Assembly (NCBI GenBank): GCA_013339765.2
Contig: CM023457.1
Location: 80,286,192 to 80,350,191, forward strand
Direction of reading: 5' to 3'
Origin: Haemaphysalis longicornis
Lineage: Eukaryota; Arthropoda; Arachnida; Ixodida; Ixodidae
DNA: 64,000 bases
Positions 23,610 through 35,391 of the stretch are shown piece after piece. Every line of letters starts with the position of its first letter. Position 1 is the first letter of the stretch. Under the pieces are notes generated by a model, which searched no databases, was not told where the DNA came from, and saw only the letters and a program-made list of their open reading frames with translations. The translations under genes and the position numbers were made by a program.

Positions 23610-24522
23610 CCTAAGCAAGGTTCGTACACGCTTCAGGCAGAAATTCAAGGATTTTCAAGAACCAGAAAATACATTATCAAGGACCCCACCTAATGATTTA
23701 TCTGGGATTACTTTAAACTTTTCATAACTTTTTCAACACAATGGCGTTATAACTTTTTCAACACAATGCAAAAGTTGTTTATTGCACAATACCTAAGAAC
23801 ATTAGTTCAAATAAGTGCTAACGAGTTGTTGAAAGCACCCCAGCTTTACTTTTTTTGGTTGGTGTTTAGAAGTAGTTCTTTCGTTGTTTTTCCTGTTTTT
23901 CTCAGGCGGTTTTATTTCACAATGCATGCAATGTTGCTTGTATCACATGCTTTGTCAGCAAGGGTGTCAGCTAAGATATTAAATAAGCAACTTTTGCGCT
24001 CATGTTGTCAATCTCCTCTTCGAGAATACGTCTTTCTGGACTTCTTTTTTTTTTCGCAAGCTGCTTTTTTTTTTGAGATTCAAGATTTTGGAACATTTAT
24101 TTGTTTCGATATAAGTCATAATTACTGCATTCAACAAGCAGGACGACGCTAATCGCATTTCTGTATCTCCCACTGAGCGGACCAAAAATATCATGGCAGA
24201 TTGTATCAGGGCAGGTTGAATTCACAAATTCCTGCTCCTATATTGCCTCGTTCTCAAGAAAAATTCGCTAAATGGGTTGTAACTTTGTGCGATAATGCTG
24301 AGACTGGATTGTAACAATATTTTTTGCAATTAGTTAAAACTTACAATCCAAGATAAACACTTTAAATAAATCCTTGTGAAAAGGCAGATCCACTGATAAT
24401 CACCCTTAAAAATCAAGGGTTTTCAAGGACCGCTAAAAAATTCCACGACTTTCAAGGCCTTGAAATTGACACTTCCAAATTGAAGGGTTTTCAAGGTTTT
24501 CAAGGACCTGTGCAAACCCTTT
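23610..24522. mobile_element. MITE with TTCAAGGATTTTCAAGG-type inverted ends
   Basis: The left end (GGTTCGTACACGC, then AATTCAAGGATTTTCAAG) and the right end read inverted (GGGTTTGCACAGGTCCTTGAA, then AACCTTGAAAACCC) share the repeated CCTTGAAAA motif. Elements with a TTCGTACA terminus and CTTGAAAA subterminal repeats occur in many animal genomes and are usually assigned to hAT-like families; that assignment is from memory. The interior is T-rich and non-coding. Confidence 0.55.
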
Positions 24523-25270
24523 AAGGAGTCATGACTTTCTGAACAAAGATAGGATCAAAGATTGAGAACACTGTTAAGGCTGTTACGGAAAATGCCTGTG
24601 ATGATGAGCATCACTCGAGAGCTCTCTTTAAGAATGAAATGACTTTAGAAACGTGAAGATGCAGTGCAAAGTTAGCAAAATATATCACGATAGTGAAGAT
24701 TATTTGATACAATTTTTAGCGTCACTTGAAGTTGTCACCTTTTGTGCCATTAGTCAGCGGGGACGAGAGTATCACCGCCTTTGTCCGATAGTGGTTGGAA
24801 ACCTCAATCGTGCTTGAGAAACCAGGATTGAGTTCGAAAGGAATAGGGCTCAATCATGATTGAAACTGCCGTGTAGCAGCGCCCCATCCGGATCGAGCTC
24901 AGATTGGTCATGTACACTAGGACGTTCTTTATGTTGGCAAATTGGCATGGTTTTAAAATATGCACAGGCAGCAAGATCAATCCACTGGGAGCATTAAATA
25001 TTGCTTGTTTTTTTATTTACCAGTTATGAAGGAGTTCATTTGTGCTTACTTATATATAAACATTTGATACGTTGCTAAACTTTCTCACAAATTGAAAGCA
25101 GTGAGTGAAAATTAGGTCCCAGAGAAAGTTAAATCCACACAAATCCTAAATTGACTCAAGCCACCTCTCCCGAACCACAAACCAGATGCACAACTGCCAA
25201 TGCCTTACGAGACACCCATGAATGCAATCGCCATCTACATATCCCTATACTCAGCCCTGGCAAAATTCCT

Positions 25271-25404
25271 TTATGATGCAGAAAGCAACTCAAGCTCCTT
25301 ACGCCATCCTTCCACATGCAACAAAATGGAATCAGTTTCTTGCTTTAGAACCTCCACATCGTTTGTTGACCCATAACTCTCTCGCATCTTGTGCAGTGTA
25401 GCAA
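25271..25404 (-). CDS. Possible 3'-terminal coding exon, unrecognised coiled-coil-like protein
   Basis: After an AG acceptor (CTGCAG at 25405-25410), 44 codons run to TAA at 25271 and read charged helix-like sequence (HKMRESYGSTNDVEVLKQE, then LLHVEGWRKELELL). It starts with two bases of a split codon, so the preceding exon must end in phase 1. A SINE begins ten bases upstream of this acceptor and replaces the polypyrimidine tract, which weakens it as a working splice site. Possible upstream partners on the same strand lie in the 26154-26453 open stretch. The product is not recognised; it may be a relic. Confidence 0.3.
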
Positions 25405-25413
25405 CTGCAGGTT

Positions 25414-25656
25414 GATTAATTGATTGACTGTAGCGTTTAACGCGCCGACGCAGCGCAGGCGATGAGTTGCATCGTAGTGGAGGGCTCCAAATTAATTCCG
25501 ACCCCCTGGGGATTTCTAATGCGCGCCGAAATCTCGTACACAGGTGTTTTTGCTTTTCACCTCCATCAGAAAAGCAGCCGCGACGGCCAGGAATCAAACC
25601 CACGTCCTCATGCTCTGCAGCACAACACCATAACTACCGAGCCACCGCGGCGGGTG
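25414..25656 (-). mobile_element. tRNA-derived SINE, near full length (Ruka-like)
   Basis: The minus strand starts with a tRNA-like head: A-box-like GGTGGCTCGGTAGTTATGG, then B-box GGTTTGATTCC 30-40 bases on. A GATGGAGGTGAAAAGC body follows, then a tail ending in ATTGATT/ATTAATC repeats. The tRNA head has lost cloverleaf pairing, so it is a SINE and not a tRNA gene. It shares its body with the copies at 11895 and 34783. Confidence 0.8.
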
Positions 25657-27390
25657 CAACTACAGATTGTCCTTTGCTTTAACCGACCTCAACTTTTGGG
25701 AACACTAGTATTGTCGAACATAGATTGGTGCCAGCTAGCTGCTGTTCCCACTCTAGAACCGCACTTTTTGGACCCACTGACACCAACCAAATGCCGCATT
25801 ATAAGCACTGGCATCGGATTAAAAGTTCCCAACGCTCACTGGCAGAACGCTTCAATAAGTGAAGATACATTTGCACGAGAACAAGTAGGGATCGGTCAAC
25901 ACGCACACAGACGAATACGGCAGTAACATTTCTAGCAGCGGCTGAACAGCACGGTGCTTACAACTGAAAGAGCAGTACCACAGGGTAACAAGTAGCTGAC
26001 TACTAGCAAGCACCCATAATACTAAAGAGACAAAACGGCATGCAGCAACCCCAAGCACCCCCGACAACGGTACGGAACACTCAGGCACGCCTGAACCCCA
26101 AGCAGATGGTGAAGGCAAGCAGCCTTTGGGGCGAGGGAGAACAGGTTTTACACCGTGCGTAAGTGCACCGCCGGTCCACTGTGCCACTCGTGACAACCTC
26201 CCACAAAGCACTCCCGGACCAAAAATGTCTCCCAGTGGTTCCTCCCTTGCACCACTCTCGTAAAGCTGCTCAGACGAGATCGTGCAGCTAATATCCCGGC
26301 CGCACTGCGCTGCCGTTACAGTTTCCTGCTTCCACTCTAAAAGCTCCGGGGAAATTGGCCTGTACTGGCATGGAGAAAACACCTTTGGAACAACACAACC
26401 ACAGACTCCTCGATAATCCCGCTTCAAATTGGGTTTTAAGCTCAAGCATTTTGCTGAAATGTCGTTCAACTTGGTTACATTATTTGATTACCCGGTTACT
26501 TGGCAGAGTAAAGTTGTACACGAACACGGCAGTCTATGTGGCCTCCCTCTATGAATTTGGTCACTTTTACCCTTTTCCGTTTCACAAGCCAACACATTTT
26601 TACCATGTGGATGCACACAGTGGGAGGGCTGCGGATTAAGCGAGATTAGCTAGGGCTTACGACCTTGCAATCAAACATCAAGTGTACAGCCCATTTATTT
26701 ATGTGCCACCAAGTGTTTAGCAGCACGATGCCTTCAGCGCTGAGCAACAGCACATTTCCTTCCGCCTGCAGTGCGATGAACGCATTCAGAACAGTCAACT
26801 GGCTGTTAGTCCTTACAATAATTACACAACTGAAGACAGGTATCCTGATATAATTTAGAGATAATCACTGTTGTTCTGCTTGAGGTGACAGCTCGAAAAT
26901 CCAAGATTACCTCTACGCCCCGAGCATTAGACATTGGTTACACGTTATGTTGATCACGATTTTACAACAGCTGAAAAAGCGTAACATTGACACCGTGCCA
27001 CAAATCACGAGGGCGACATTTTACCTTTTAAATTGCCCTATTTGGGAGCCTGACTCCCCATACGACGCAATTTCAGCTTTTGGGTCAACAGTGTTCTCTC
27101 CAGCCCCTGTCAATTCGAGTCATTAAATGGATGCAGTTATGCCAATGTGCAAGTTTTTTTCAATGAAATGAAGCAACAGTTCAACAGTCTGAGCTTTGTT
27201 CAAGAGAGGATTCCACTGGGAGAAACAAAGCAACACGCGAGATGTAGAATTGGGAAAATCGAAGGTAGAAAAAAGAATATAGAAAAAAATTCTTACAAAA
27301 AGACGCCCCTCAATGTGCGTTACTAGAACAGCAAAAAAATAAAAAAAGAACATGTTATTAATCAACACACTCGCAGGCACAAGAGAACAC

Positions 27391-27480
27391 GCAGCAAAGA
27401 ACACAGATCGGCAGCTCGCGTCAGATCACAAGAAAACGCGCAGCAAAGAACACAGATCGGCAGCTCACGTCAGATACGAA
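27391..27480 (+). repeat. Tandem duplication, period 49 bp
   Basis: GCAGCAAAGAACACAGATCG occurs at 27391 and 27440 with matching downstream GCAGCTC(G/A)CGTCAGAT. About 1.8 copies. Confidence 0.85.
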
Positions 27481-27699
27481 AAAAAAAGAAAAGAAACGCA
27501 CCCAAACATCCCACTAGAGGTACGAAAACGACACAGAAAAACGCGCCCGACATGCAGTTAGCGGCGGTCCCGAAAAAGCGTAAAAGGCTAATGGCACCTG
27601 ACGCATGCGCACTGGCCATCCGATCACCAGCGAACCAATAATGCGCGGGGCGGTGACAAACGAATCACCATCGAACGCGAAAGCGAGCGTCGTTTTGAA

Positions 27700-28040
27700 A
27701 CCGCGTGCTGCACTTTAAAACCACCGAAGAACTCCCGCTCGCGACCGAGCCGGCAGCCGCGAACCGCCCACCTTCTCCTGTACGAGCCACGACACGCATA
27801 GAAAAGTAAAATAGAGCGAGCGGGCGCGCGAGAAAACCGGCATTCGCTCGGAGTGCAGCCATCGCGCGCGACAACGACAGCAGTGCTCAATGAACGGAGG
27901 CAGAACGGAACCGACGACGAGCTCGTTCCATCTACGAATGCGCCGCTGACAAGGCGTACCCCACGCCGCCGTTCGAGCCCCGAAAGTTAACCTCCACTTG
28001 CAATAATTCGCTTCCGCGACAGCGGTTACTGCGTTTACTA
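27700..28040. promoter_or_regulatory. CpG-rich island-like block, possible promoter
   Basis: This block has dense CG dinucleotides and higher GC than the AT-rich DNA on both sides, with no convincing open frame. It is the most promoter-like composition in 20.5-35 kb. It could serve a minus-strand transcript containing the doubtful exon at 25.3 kb. Composition is the only evidence. Confidence 0.2.
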
Positions 28041-30256
28041 AGGCGGCGTCACGCAAAGAAGCCAAAAAATAAAAGATCAACCGACGCTGCCGCCACCATA
28101 AACGTTAGGCCTAACGTGGTCAGCGTGCATTGGCGCCGACTTGTATTTCGGCAAATTACCGCCGATCTAGCGCCAGGCACAGCTCAGCGTTTTAACGCGA
28201 ATATGGCAGTTTACGTCGACATCGTCTGAATAAGTAAAGCGAGGAAAAACGTGCGACATAAGAGAAAAATAAATTCGATTACTCACAAAGACAGAATTTC
28301 ACGTCATAAACGCTGCTGCATGAATTTTCAGACGGCGACCGCTCGCCACCTAGCGCCGCTGGAGAGAACTACAGTGTCGATAAATTTTTGCTTTGCGCGA
28401 ACCGGCGGCGCACGTGCATAAGTATCAAAATTTTAAATGTTTCATCATGTGCGAAGCAATAAATTCGCCATACTGTTGATATGCTTGTGTTAAGTACAAA
28501 TGCAGCCTTATTACTGCGGAGGAAAGCTAGAAAAAATAAAAAAAACGACTAATTCTTAAAAATAATTTAAGACCATCAAATTTATGCATCTTTCTAAAAT
28601 TTATGGTTATTTTTCTCACATTAGGATGCAATGTGAAATAAAAATGAAGCGTAATATAATTTGCCACAGGTAATTTTTTTAAACCGAAACCAGAACTAAC
28701 ATCACACGGAGGGAGCACGCACGTCTCCGCCTGGCATCGAGGGACCCTAAATGATAAGAGTTTATCATACAATAACAACTATGCCCTAAAGTAATATCGA
28801 TTCAGTCTCCATGCAGCGTTTACTGTTCGATGCGTCCAACGAGTGCAAGGATTACCATGCTGGCAGAAGAACTCAACGCAAAGGATAAAAACTACAGTAG
28901 CCATTGCAATAAAAACGAGACTCCACCCGTCAGCAGAAAAATTAACACGTTTCCTTTCGCTCTAGCAATGTATTTACCCGAAAACAACGTTCAGTGATTT
29001 TTAATTCTTTGAAAGTTATGCACCATTTAGGGATGGAACCAATACCAATATCACTGAGGTGACTGAACTTACTGAAGTGAGTCTCGTCTTAACTCACGCA
29101 GCGCACATGTATCTCGGATTCGTAGTTTTACGACTGCTGAATATTAGTAGCACAGTCAGTGGCTTAAATAAACGGATCTCAAGTGGGCACACGCACGCTG
29201 CCACGCGTTTCCTGAATGTCGGTTTTAATTTCTATGAAAATAAAAATCGTGCGCACACATAAAAAGTTGGCGTTGGTGTGGTTCGGTCTTTTCAACCATT
29301 ACTTGATCGTACGTACCCAAGTATGATTAAATATATTTGCTAGTACACGTAAACGTAATTTTTTTTGTCTGCTCCAGTAAACATGCGGTTACAATGACTT
29401 GCATGCACGCCAGAAATAGCCTCCAACAATGTGACGCAAAAACTGTCTTGTACAAAAACCATGCCTGCCTGCAGAAATTTTGTGAGGGCGTACAAAACGT
29501 GCCTGCACAATTTGGGGGCTAAAATGAGAAAGGAGAATTGGCGAGAGAGAAATCCGTGCATTTAATTTGAAGGCACTTCTTAACAATTCGAACAGTCAAT
29601 TAAGACAGTCAACACTACCTTACTTGGCTTATTGCGATAACCCGGTCGTTCTCACAAAGGTCTGTGGCAGAAAAATGGCACACGATCTTTTGATTTGTTC
29701 TGATGCATTCCATAACATGTTCCTCAGAATAAAACGCAAAAAAAGAATGTACGCAGCTAGGCATTGCCTGGACATGTTCGAAGCAACGTAGAAAAATGGA
29801 ACGGGCTGCGGCTGCCACAGCCTCAGCCGTGCCAGTTCACTACTGACAATATAATGCAGAGAAACCTTATATTAGATGCCCCTGGTGCGAAGTACCTTAT
29901 ATTTAGAAAGTCGCTGTACTCGGTTACAACTCAAGAACGGCACCACCTCATGTAGTGTATCACTCCGCCAAAGCGCCGGACGCGTGACGTCAGGGCGCGT
30001 GCGTTTTGGAAGGGGTTTGCTATGAATGCGTGATATCGTCTGCCTTGTCTCACGTTTGTTTGTCATCACTGGAGTCGTTTATAAGCATATTAAGTCCAAA
30101 AAGTCACGGGAACGGCTCACGCCATGTTCAAAATATTCCCAGTAACGCCCGACTTGCGCCGCGCGGAGAGACATCCGCTGTCATAAGGCACAGCGGCAAC
30201 TTCCGGTGCCATTCTTAAGTTGTCACCGAGTATAGTAGTTAGATACTTGTTGCATT

Positions 30257-30291
30257 TGTGTGTGTGTGCGCTGTGTGTGTGTGTGTGTATA
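30257..30291 (+). repeat. (TG)n microsatellite
   Basis: Alternating TG interrupted once by CGC, ending in a short TATACACACA inverted half. Confidence 0.9.
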
Positions 30292-33283
30292 CACACAACT
30301 GTGGCTTGGCTCCAAGTTCAACACCTCGAAAAACTTTAGATTCTCGGAGGTACATCTTTATTGTACACCTGAAGAGGCTCTCAAGTTCAGAACAGGCAAA
30401 AACAAGGGATGTGACGAGAAAGGATCAAACAAAGCAAAAACATATCTTGCAGTAGATGAAATGCAGAGAGGGTGTCGCAGCAAGCCAGCCAGCCTTCTAA
30501 ACACACGCATACAGTGGCAACGAATGCCGACTTTCACAGTGCAATCCTCACTCTCGCCCAGTTTAGTACAGCAAGGCTCTAATCCTACTTGCGCTTTAGA
30601 AAGGTAGTCATGACATCATTCCAACAACACCTGAGCCAGTTAACGGAAGAGGAAATAAAGAGGCCATGAACTGAACGAGATGATGTTCGCAGCACCATAT
30701 TTTCGCGTTTGATTTTTGGGTGCGAAAGGAGAAGTCATTAAAATACAAGTCGGCGACCAGGGAAAGGCACAAAACAAGTCGCAAAACAAGGTGGTCACAT
30801 TAAGCAGTGCGCGTGACATGATGCATACCCGATGTCACTTGTACGTCACGTGAGAGCTTCATGCAATGTCACAGGTTGTTTGCACACTGAAAACCGTAAT
30901 TGGACACCTGAAGTAAAAAACATTTTTCATGTTAAGTAAAAAATCTTGTGCACACACACATGAAAATAAAAAAGAAAAACTGATAAAGTAGAATTTATAT
31001 TTTCTAAGAACAGCCATTTACGAAAGAAAAGAAGAAACACTGCACATTACACAATGCAGACAAAGATAAAGAGAAAGCAAAATGCTATTGAGCACTTAAA
31101 AGATTCCCAACTTGAAAAACAACAACTCGAGCTCTCGACGACGTATGTCGTCGTCACTGTTTACAAAATCTAAAAAACCTGCAGTAAGTTCAATGCTCAA
31201 TGCACAAGCAGAGAAGGAACTCCCTTTCCAGTTTCTGCATAGTGTTTCTCTCGTTTTCCCTGTAACCTGTAACGTGCCTTTTTTTTTTCTTAGATACAAC
31301 ATGTACAAAAGCTCAACATGAGTCGTAAGTATGTCAGAGTAAGACTTCCCACTAATGGACACTTAAGCCCATTCTACATGACGCAAATTTTACCTGTGAA
31401 TTCGCAGCTGCGATGCCACTTGTGCGGCAAAACGATCTATTTTTCCTATTTTCACTGCTGCGACAAGTTGTGAAAGGCCAAGCGGCGGCCAAGCGATGGC
31501 CAAGCGACGGCCAAGCTGCGTTCACAGGAGACGTTCGACTGTTCCAACATTTGGCAATTTGCAACAGCAGTGGGAATGGATTGTTTTGCTGCACGAGCGG
31601 TGGCGCAACTGCGAATTCACAGGTGAAATCTGCACTACGTAAAACGGGCTTTAGAATAATAAAAAAAGAAGAAGAAAAAGAAAAAGAAACTGCCTCTAAA
31701 GCACGATGGCAGCATTTCCAATACAACTGGCCGCAACAACTGACGAAAGGAAGTCCATCCACGCACACTATGTTTGCCATTCAGGTACACAAGTGTAAGG
31801 GAAATCGTATCAGTTAAGCAGCAAGGGATGGCTACGCCAGAGGTAATACAAACTCGGCATCTGAGAGACGACAGCAATGCAGGCTCGAGCTTAACAAGCC
31901 TGAGAGGTAACACCACTCGGCGAATGATGTAACAAGAGCATCAGAACCCAAACCGGCACGCAACAGGCTCCGCCAACCACCCAGCGCTTCCCCCTTGCCT
32001 GCGCACGACATGTTCGTATGGGGGGAGTACAACGAATGCACAGCTCACTTCGCCACGCAAGTCGCCAACTATCGAGACTACCATTTCACGCCGTCGTTTG
32101 GAGCGGACACGGGTTTTCCTGCCCTTCACACTATCCGCATGTCAGCTAGCCGGCACACGTGCTCACAAACAACGCACGCATGCACAAAAAGAAAAGGCAT
32201 CAACAAAAACAAACAAACAAATACTCAAGACAAATGGCACCGGATCGGAAACGACGACATCAGCAGGTAGTCACAACGGGTTAAAATGCAAAACCAACCT
32301 TTCGGCCGATGGGTGCCTGCGGGACTTTGCAGCGATGAAACTGTATTCACAATTTTAAAACAGGATAAACTAAAATGAGCTGAAGGAAGTCATACTTTTC
32401 GATGCACTCCTAAGTGAACGAAATTTGAAATTGACCCTACACACCAATTTTATGAACGAAACTGAAGCTCTTTTTCTCCCTATTCCACATCCTGTGTGTC
32501 CCACGCTTTTCCTGCAGACACCCAAGGGCTCTCTACACTGCAAAACACTATCTTATCAAGTAAACAGGTGGGGGAGGGGCAGGGAACAAATAAGAGACAA
32601 CTGACATGGATAAAACGAAAAAAAAAAAAGCACAAACCGGATTACAGTGCAAGAATCAAAATACAAGATGCATGTCTACCAGGTACAAAAGAACAGTACG
32701 CGGTACAACGAAGATAGGTGAAGTCTAAAGCGAAAAATGTGCGTAAAAGAAGAGCAGCGACTGCGGAAGGACTGTCACTTTAAAAAACGCCCAGAAAAAC
32801 AAACGCCAAACAGAACACCTGGGCAACAAAACATGCACCACCACCAAGTAAAAAAAAAAAAAAAAGAGCAACAAAGTAGATAAACAAGAGAACTTCGAAC
32901 GGAAAAAAATATCTTTCTACACTCTGCCGCACTGGCATGCACAGAGCAAAATATATCCATGACTTGATCCATCGGAGTGGAGCTCGAAACGTCAACTTTG
33001 TGCTACCGAACGTGGCACATCTAACTTTCTTTTTGTTCAGTTTTAAAAATAGAAAGAACAAAAAAAAAAGAACACCGTCGTTGAACTTTTAAACACTGCA
33101 ACCAGGTGGCCTGTGGGATGGCTCACCCCCCCTTTGGGGTTGAGAGAAAAAATGACAATGGACTGTCGTGACTCGATGGGAGTAACACGCACTCGGCAAT
33201 GAGCCCGCCTCACGCGAGACCTCACGTTATGCAAACGTTTTGGCACGGGCACAGTTGTAGTACATTGGCACCACGCAAACACA

Positions 33284-33327
33284 AACACACACACACACAC
33301 GCACACACTCATGCAGACACACACAAA
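33284..33327 (+). repeat. (CA)n microsatellite, interrupted
   Basis: CA repeats broken by GCACACACTCATG; low complexity, non-coding. Confidence 0.9.
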
Positions 33328-34782
33328 CGCATACTCCTCTCTTCACCTCACTTTACAAATAAAAACTCTATTTTGCAGGTGGCCTTTGGACCAACGCAAA
33401 TTTGTACTCATTCTTGTTTTTTTTGTTGTTTTTTTGTGCGTAAACAAGGCAGGTGCCTCGACTAGCAACCTCGAACTATTCTTCCAACCCTTTTCCTCCC
33501 GCCTATGCATTAACGCCGACGCTATGAATAACGTCTATAGCGTGCCACCATTCCAGTTTCCAAGTGAACAACAAATATTGCCCACCACACATTTCCAAAA
33601 ACAACCCAGCACATTACAAATTGACACTGAAATGCCCCCAGTTTGTTAAGACTTAAGGCAATAGTACCGTAACGTGTCATATGGTACATAAATCGATACC
33701 GCATGGTTACACTCAATGGCCACACCAATGCACCAATACCAGCACCCAATACAGTACGACCAGAAAGCCTCCGCATAAGTGAAGGTTACGAAGCGTAAAG
33801 TGCTCACAAGCTTCAATGAATTCCAAAGGTCAAGAACAAAAAGAAAGCAATAATAAAATAAATCAACATTTAGGTTCACCAGTGGATCTTTTTTTTTCTG
33901 CCAGATACAATATTGTCTGCAAATTATCTAGATGAAAAATGCGTGCCGCAACATGCAAGTTTTGTCGTAAAAAACTACACCAGGTGGTATGGTGTCCAGT
34001 AGCTGAGATATTTCCTTATTCCCTTTGGGTTTTTGCATAGGTGCTTTCGCATGCTGTAATCACCTGCTGCGCAGAGAAGAGACTTTTTAACACCATTTTG
34101 ATCAGGTAACGATATCGGCTAAATCTGCGGAGCACAGTGCATTTCTTTCACGAACCATCTCAAAGCAAGCAGCAGGAGTGGTTAGAATTTCGGGAAGCAA
34201 TGCAGCCACACCATTTTGAACATTGTAGAGTCGGCAGCGTCACATTCCACAAGACAGCATTATCCCCGCGCGCCACAAAGCAGGACTGCTTTAGACATCT
34301 TCTGTCCAATACTGCAACTGACTGAGGTTGGTTAAAAACGACCATTCCTTGGTGTTCCAACGACCATCGAAGCGATCGCAGTAGAATTGCTTTTTGGAAG
34401 CTCATGCAGGAACAGCTGCTGTCAGATGCGACTTTAACGTAGACTTGAACAGACGAAAAACAAGCCGTTTTAATTCAGCTGTCATTTTAATCCAACCCGA
34501 TTTCTGTGTTAGTTTCCTGACCCACAAACCAGTGTCTCGTTTTTTTTTTTTTTTTGCTGTTAGTATTTTCTAGTATTCTGCCCAGGAGAAGGGTTTGAAG
34601 TTCACACATTTACCAATTTTTCTGAGAAACAAAAAAACATTTGGATGAATCTTAAAACAGCCATGTCTTGGATTCTTGGGTTTCTACACTTTGAGGCTGC
34701 GTCTGGGCTACAATGCTTGCCATAGTAAACGGCTACGCATTAATTTACGCAATTTGGGGTTCAACTGGCGCCAAAATGTTGA

Positions 34783-34853
34783 CACATGGGCATGGTCTTT
34801 TTTTTTTTTTTTTCACCTCCATCAGAAAGGCAACTACCGTGGCCAGAGTAAAA
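34783..34853 (-). mobile_element. SINE body fragment
   Basis: TTCACCTCCATCAGAAAGGC and CCGTGGCCAG match the body of the SINE at 25.4-25.65 kb in the same orientation; the tRNA head is missing. A T-run precedes it. Confidence 0.6.
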
Positions 34854-34874
34854 CCTTTCCAAAGAATCAATCCA

Positions 34875-35391
34875 TTAAAGGAGCCACGAAGAGAAAATAC
34901 AACTTCGTTTAATTTGAAAGAACTAGGATTCAGTATCTCACTCAGCTCCATTACAGCCACAAAATATGTTTTTTTAACGAAAAAAAAAAGCAATATGTAT
35001 TTGAAAACTTTCAAATTTTGTGCCACAGTGACGTGTTATGAGCAAGAATGACATCATACGGGCCAACAATAAAACCTAATTTTCAGTGCGTTAACTGCAC
35101 GTTAGCATTCAAGTGATGCGGTCAAATGGAACTAGAGGCCCCATTACAGACGTCAAGTCATGTGTCGTCGCGACAGGTCAGTTAGGCGGCTGCCAATCGC
35201 ACAAACAAGGTTCCGTGACGTCATAGAAAAGTTGCGGGAAATTGGCTAGGGGGTCGCGACTGCTTCACACGTTTTCTTTAATATCTCCGTTATTTGTTCA
35301 AAGATTGCGATGATATTGGTATCATTGTTATCGGGACTAAGCAGTCTTTCTAATAAACCCAACTTGTATTCTGTCTTCATGGCTCCGTTAA
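34875..35391 (+). mobile_element. TTAA-bounded MITE, copy 1 (517 bp)
   Basis: Starts TTAAAGGAGCCACGAAGAGA and ends, reverse-complemented, TTAACGGAGCCATGAAGACA; the inverted repeats continue with AATACAACTT/AATACAAGTT. The whole length aligns in reverse orientation to 60143-60658, with shared landmarks ATGAGCAAGAATGAC, GAGGCCCCATTACAGACGTC, GCGATGATATTGGTATCATT. The terminal TTAA suggests TTAA target choice. No coding capacity. Confidence 0.8.

Larger units (their letters stand above)
26460..34782. other. Large gene-poor region
   Basis: Mostly AT-rich DNA. A CpG-rich block sits at ~27.7-28.1 kb, and several short repeats are listed separately. A minus-strand AATAAA (TTTATT on +) at 30357-30362 could end a transcript coming from the HBP1 side, but that would need an 8 kb 3' UTR. 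No coding region is supported. Confidence 0.4.

Noticed and set aside
23766..24152. 128-codon Phe-rich + frame
   Set aside because: T-rich interior of the MITE at 23.6-24.5 kb; hydrophobicity is an effect of poly(T).
25540..25656. Possible tRNA gene
   Set aside because: Has A- and B-box-like motifs, but stems do not pair and the body and tail match other SINE copies.
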